A stretch of DNA of 64,000 nt, from NCBI RefSeq assembly GCF_050789285.1, contig NZ_JBOUVX010000001.1:1178001-1242000 (forward strand), read 5' to 3'. The notes under the pieces are model-generated. The model made no database searches. It was given only the letters and a program-made list of their open reading frames with translations, and had not been told where the DNA came from. This DNA comes from CAVPWP01 sp050789285. GTDB lineage: Bacteria > Pseudomonadota > Alphaproteobacteria > Rhodobacterales > Rhodobacteraceae. Below are positions 62,511 to 64,000 of this stretch, piece by piece. How positions within the stretch are numbered: position 1 is the first letter of the stretch; every line of letters begins with the position of its first letter. Made by a program: the position numbers and the translations under genes.

Positions 62511-62513
62511 GTC

Positions 62514-63311
62514 TCAGACCCTTCCCATCGCAAAGCCACGGGCGATGTAGTTTCGCACGAACCAGATCACGATCGCGCCCGGAATGATCGTCAGGGTGCC
62601 GGCTGCCGCGAGAAGCCCGAGTTCGTAGCCCGCGCTGGACGCCGTGCGCGTCATCACTGCGGCGATGGGCTTGGCCTCGACGGCGGTCAGCGTTTTTGCC
62701 AGCAGCATCTCGACCCAGGAGAACATGAAACAGAAGAAGGCCGCGACACCAACGCCGGCCTTGATGTTAGGCAGGAAGATCGTCGTGAAGAAGCGCGGGA
62801 AGGAATACCCGTCGACATAAGCCGTTTCGTCCAGTTCCTTGGGAATGCCGCGCATGAACCCTTCGAGGATCCACACCGCGAGCGGCACGTTGAACAGCGT
62901 GTGCGCCAGCGCGACGCCGATGTGCGTATCGAACAATCCGATCGAGGAATAGAGCTGGAAGAACGGCAGGGCAAAGACTGCTGCAGGGGCCATGCGATTG
63001 GTCAGGAGCCAGAAAAAGAGCTGCTTGTCGCCCAGGAACCGGTAGCGAGAAAAGGCATAGGCAGCTGGCAGCGCAACAGAGACTGACAGAACCGTGTTCA
63101 GAGACACGTAGATGATCGAGTGCACGTATCCCATGTACCACGTCGGATCGGTCAGGATGGCCTCGTAGTTCTCAAGAGTGAAAGTCTGTGGAAACAGGGA
63201 AAAGCCCGACAGGATCTCATTCGTCGTCTTGAATGACATCGCGACAAGCCAGTAGATGGGAAGCATCAGGAAGGCGATGTAAAGGATCGGAATGATTGAT
63301 CGTTTTCTCAT
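62514..63311 (-). CDS. Carbohydrate/glycerol ABC transporter permease (GlpQ-like)
   Basis: A 265-residue inner-membrane permease of the MalG class with six helices. The EAA-type loop that contacts the ATPase is EGFMRGIPKELDETAYVDGYSFPRFFTTIFLP (about residues 150-180). With the DUF2160 gene next to it, the glycerol transporter GlpQ is the best match, but other polyol or sugar transporters cannot be excluded. ATG 63311 overlaps the stop of the upstream permease by 4 bp. The solute-binding protein and ATPases are not in the window. Confidence 0.88.
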   Translation of the reverse strand: MRKRSIIPILYIAFLMLPIYWLVAMSFKTTNEILSGFSLFPQTFTLENYEAILTDPTWYMGYVHSIIYVSLNTVLSVSVALPAAYAFSRYRFLGDKQLFFWLLTNRMAPAAVFALPFFQLYSSIGLFDTHIGVALAHTLFNVPLAVWILEGFMRGIPKELDETAYVDGYSFPRFFTTIFLPNIKAGVGVAAFFCFMFSWVEMLLAKTLTAVEAKPIAAVMTRTASSAGYELGLLAAAGTLTIIPGAIVIWFVRNYIARGFAMGRV

Positions 63312-64000
63312 TTCTGATCGTCCTTCGTCATCAGCGTGTAAAAGACCCAGCTGACCAGAAGCGTGATCGCGAAGTAGACCAGGCTCATCGCCGCCGCCGG
63401 CCCAAGGTCAAATTGCCCGAGAGCGATCTTCACCAGATCTATCGAAAGAAGCGTCGTCGCGTTGCCGGGCCCACCGCCGGTAAGCACGAAGGGCTCTGTA
63501 TAGATGTTGAAACTGTCCATGAACCTCAGCAGGATCGCGATCGTCAGCACTGTCTTCATTTTCGGCAACTGGATATAGCGGAAGACGCTCCATGGGCTCG
63601 CGCCATCGATCTTGGCGGCCTGATAGTAGGCGTCCGGGATTGAGACGAGGCCCGCGTAGCACAGCAGCACCACCAGCGAGGTCCAGTGCCAGACATCCAT
63701 GACGACGATGGTGATCCATGCAGCTAGCGGCTGTTGGGTCATGTCGTAGTTGATGCCCAGTACATCGTTCAGGAGATATCCCATCAACCCGATCTTCGGC
63801 AGCGTGAAGATGTTCCACATCGAGCCGACGACATTCCATGGGATCAACATGGGCAGCGCCATCAACACGAGGCAAACCGGCACCCAGATGCCTTTCCGGG
63901 GCATCGAAAGCGCCACGATTATACCAAGCGGTATCTCGATCAGGAGGATCAGGAAGGTGAACAGGAATTGGCGCCCAAGCGCAGCCTGGAAGCGTTCGGA
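63308..64000 (-). CDS. Sugar/glycerol ABC transporter permease (GlpP-like), 5' end beyond the window
   Basis: The frame is open to the window edge, so the N-terminus is missing and at least 230 codons are present. It continues as QFLFTFLILLIEIPLGIIVA before the first internal methionine. It is a MalF-class permease with an EAA loop at LVSIPDAYYQAAKIDGASPWSVFRYIQLP. The segment FNIYTEPFVLTGGGPGNATTLLSIDL is typical of sugar permeases. It pairs with the downstream MalG-class permease (4-bp overlap). The operon must begin to the right of the window. Confidence 0.9.
   Translation of the reverse strand, partial: SERFQAALGRQFLFTFLILLIEIPLGIIVALSMPRKGIWVPVCLVLMALPMLIPWNVVGSMWNIFTLPKIGLMGYLLNDVLGINYDMTQQPLAAWITIVVMDVWHWTSLVVLLCYAGLVSIPDAYYQAAKIDGASPWSVFRYIQLPKMKTVLTIAILLRFMDSFNIYTEPFVLTGGGPGNATTLLSIDLVKIALGQFDLGPAAAMSLVYFAITLLVSWVFYTLMTKDDQK

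Overview
The base composition is high-GC throughout. Gene families and gene order point to an alphaproteobacterium of the Rhodobacteraceae/Roseobacter group. Supporting signs are a circularly permuted two-piece tmRNA, a VPLPA-CTERM protein, ChpT, alpha-type SspB, Irr-type iron boxes, an IscR without the usual cluster cysteines and a mixed isc/suf operon.

The left two thirds (1 to about 41,900) is core chromosome. It opens with the end of a Ppx/GppA phosphatase and rlmE, then fumC, sspB and the permuted ssrA gene (with a good sigma70-type promoter), which faces mbfA across an Irr box. A LysR regulator, a fatty acid desaturase and tRNA-Ser(CGA) follow. Next come a TPR-sulfotransferase, rplU-rpmA, two GNAT genes, obgE-proB-proA, chpT, olsBA (ornithine lipids), a ThiE-like gene, trmJ, ctaA, an M32 carboxypeptidase, an enoyl-CoA hydratase, an Lrp regulator and icd. 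This part ends with the Fe-S assembly operon iscR - cysteine desulfurase - sufB - two membrane proteins - sufC - sufD - two YIP1-like proteins - sufS. A perfect Irr-box palindrome precedes iscR. A second, near-perfect one lies inside the cysteine desulfurase gene and is spelled with codons rare in this genome.

At 41,847 a tRNA-Arg(CCG) marks the border of an accessory region. A tyrosine recombinase with an overlapping HTH/excisionase-like gene sits next to it, followed by about 1 kb with no convincing gene and a phage-like fragment. Base composition is more uneven from here to about 53 kb. The cargo includes a DUF4105 protein, a DUF900-type lipoprotein hydrolase, an OprB-type porin with an AraC regulator, and a divergent operon. 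That operon encodes two exported COG1228 amidohydrolases, a MacB/LolC-type ABC transporter whose permease carries a histidine-rich insert, and a DUF3299 protein. It looks like a metal-linked periplasmic peptide or amide hydrolysis system and is the best candidate for an undescribed system here.

After 56 kb there is a sulfatase with a small partner gene. These diverge from a membrane-anchored winged-helix/TPR regulator across a 16-bp palindrome. A BlaI/M56 (BlaR1-like) pair with no beta-lactamase nearby follows. The window ends inside a glycerol-type ABC transporter operon: two permeases plus a DUF2160 membrane protein, the first permease cut by the window edge. All functional calls rest on reading motifs and family resemblance by eye; no database search was run.
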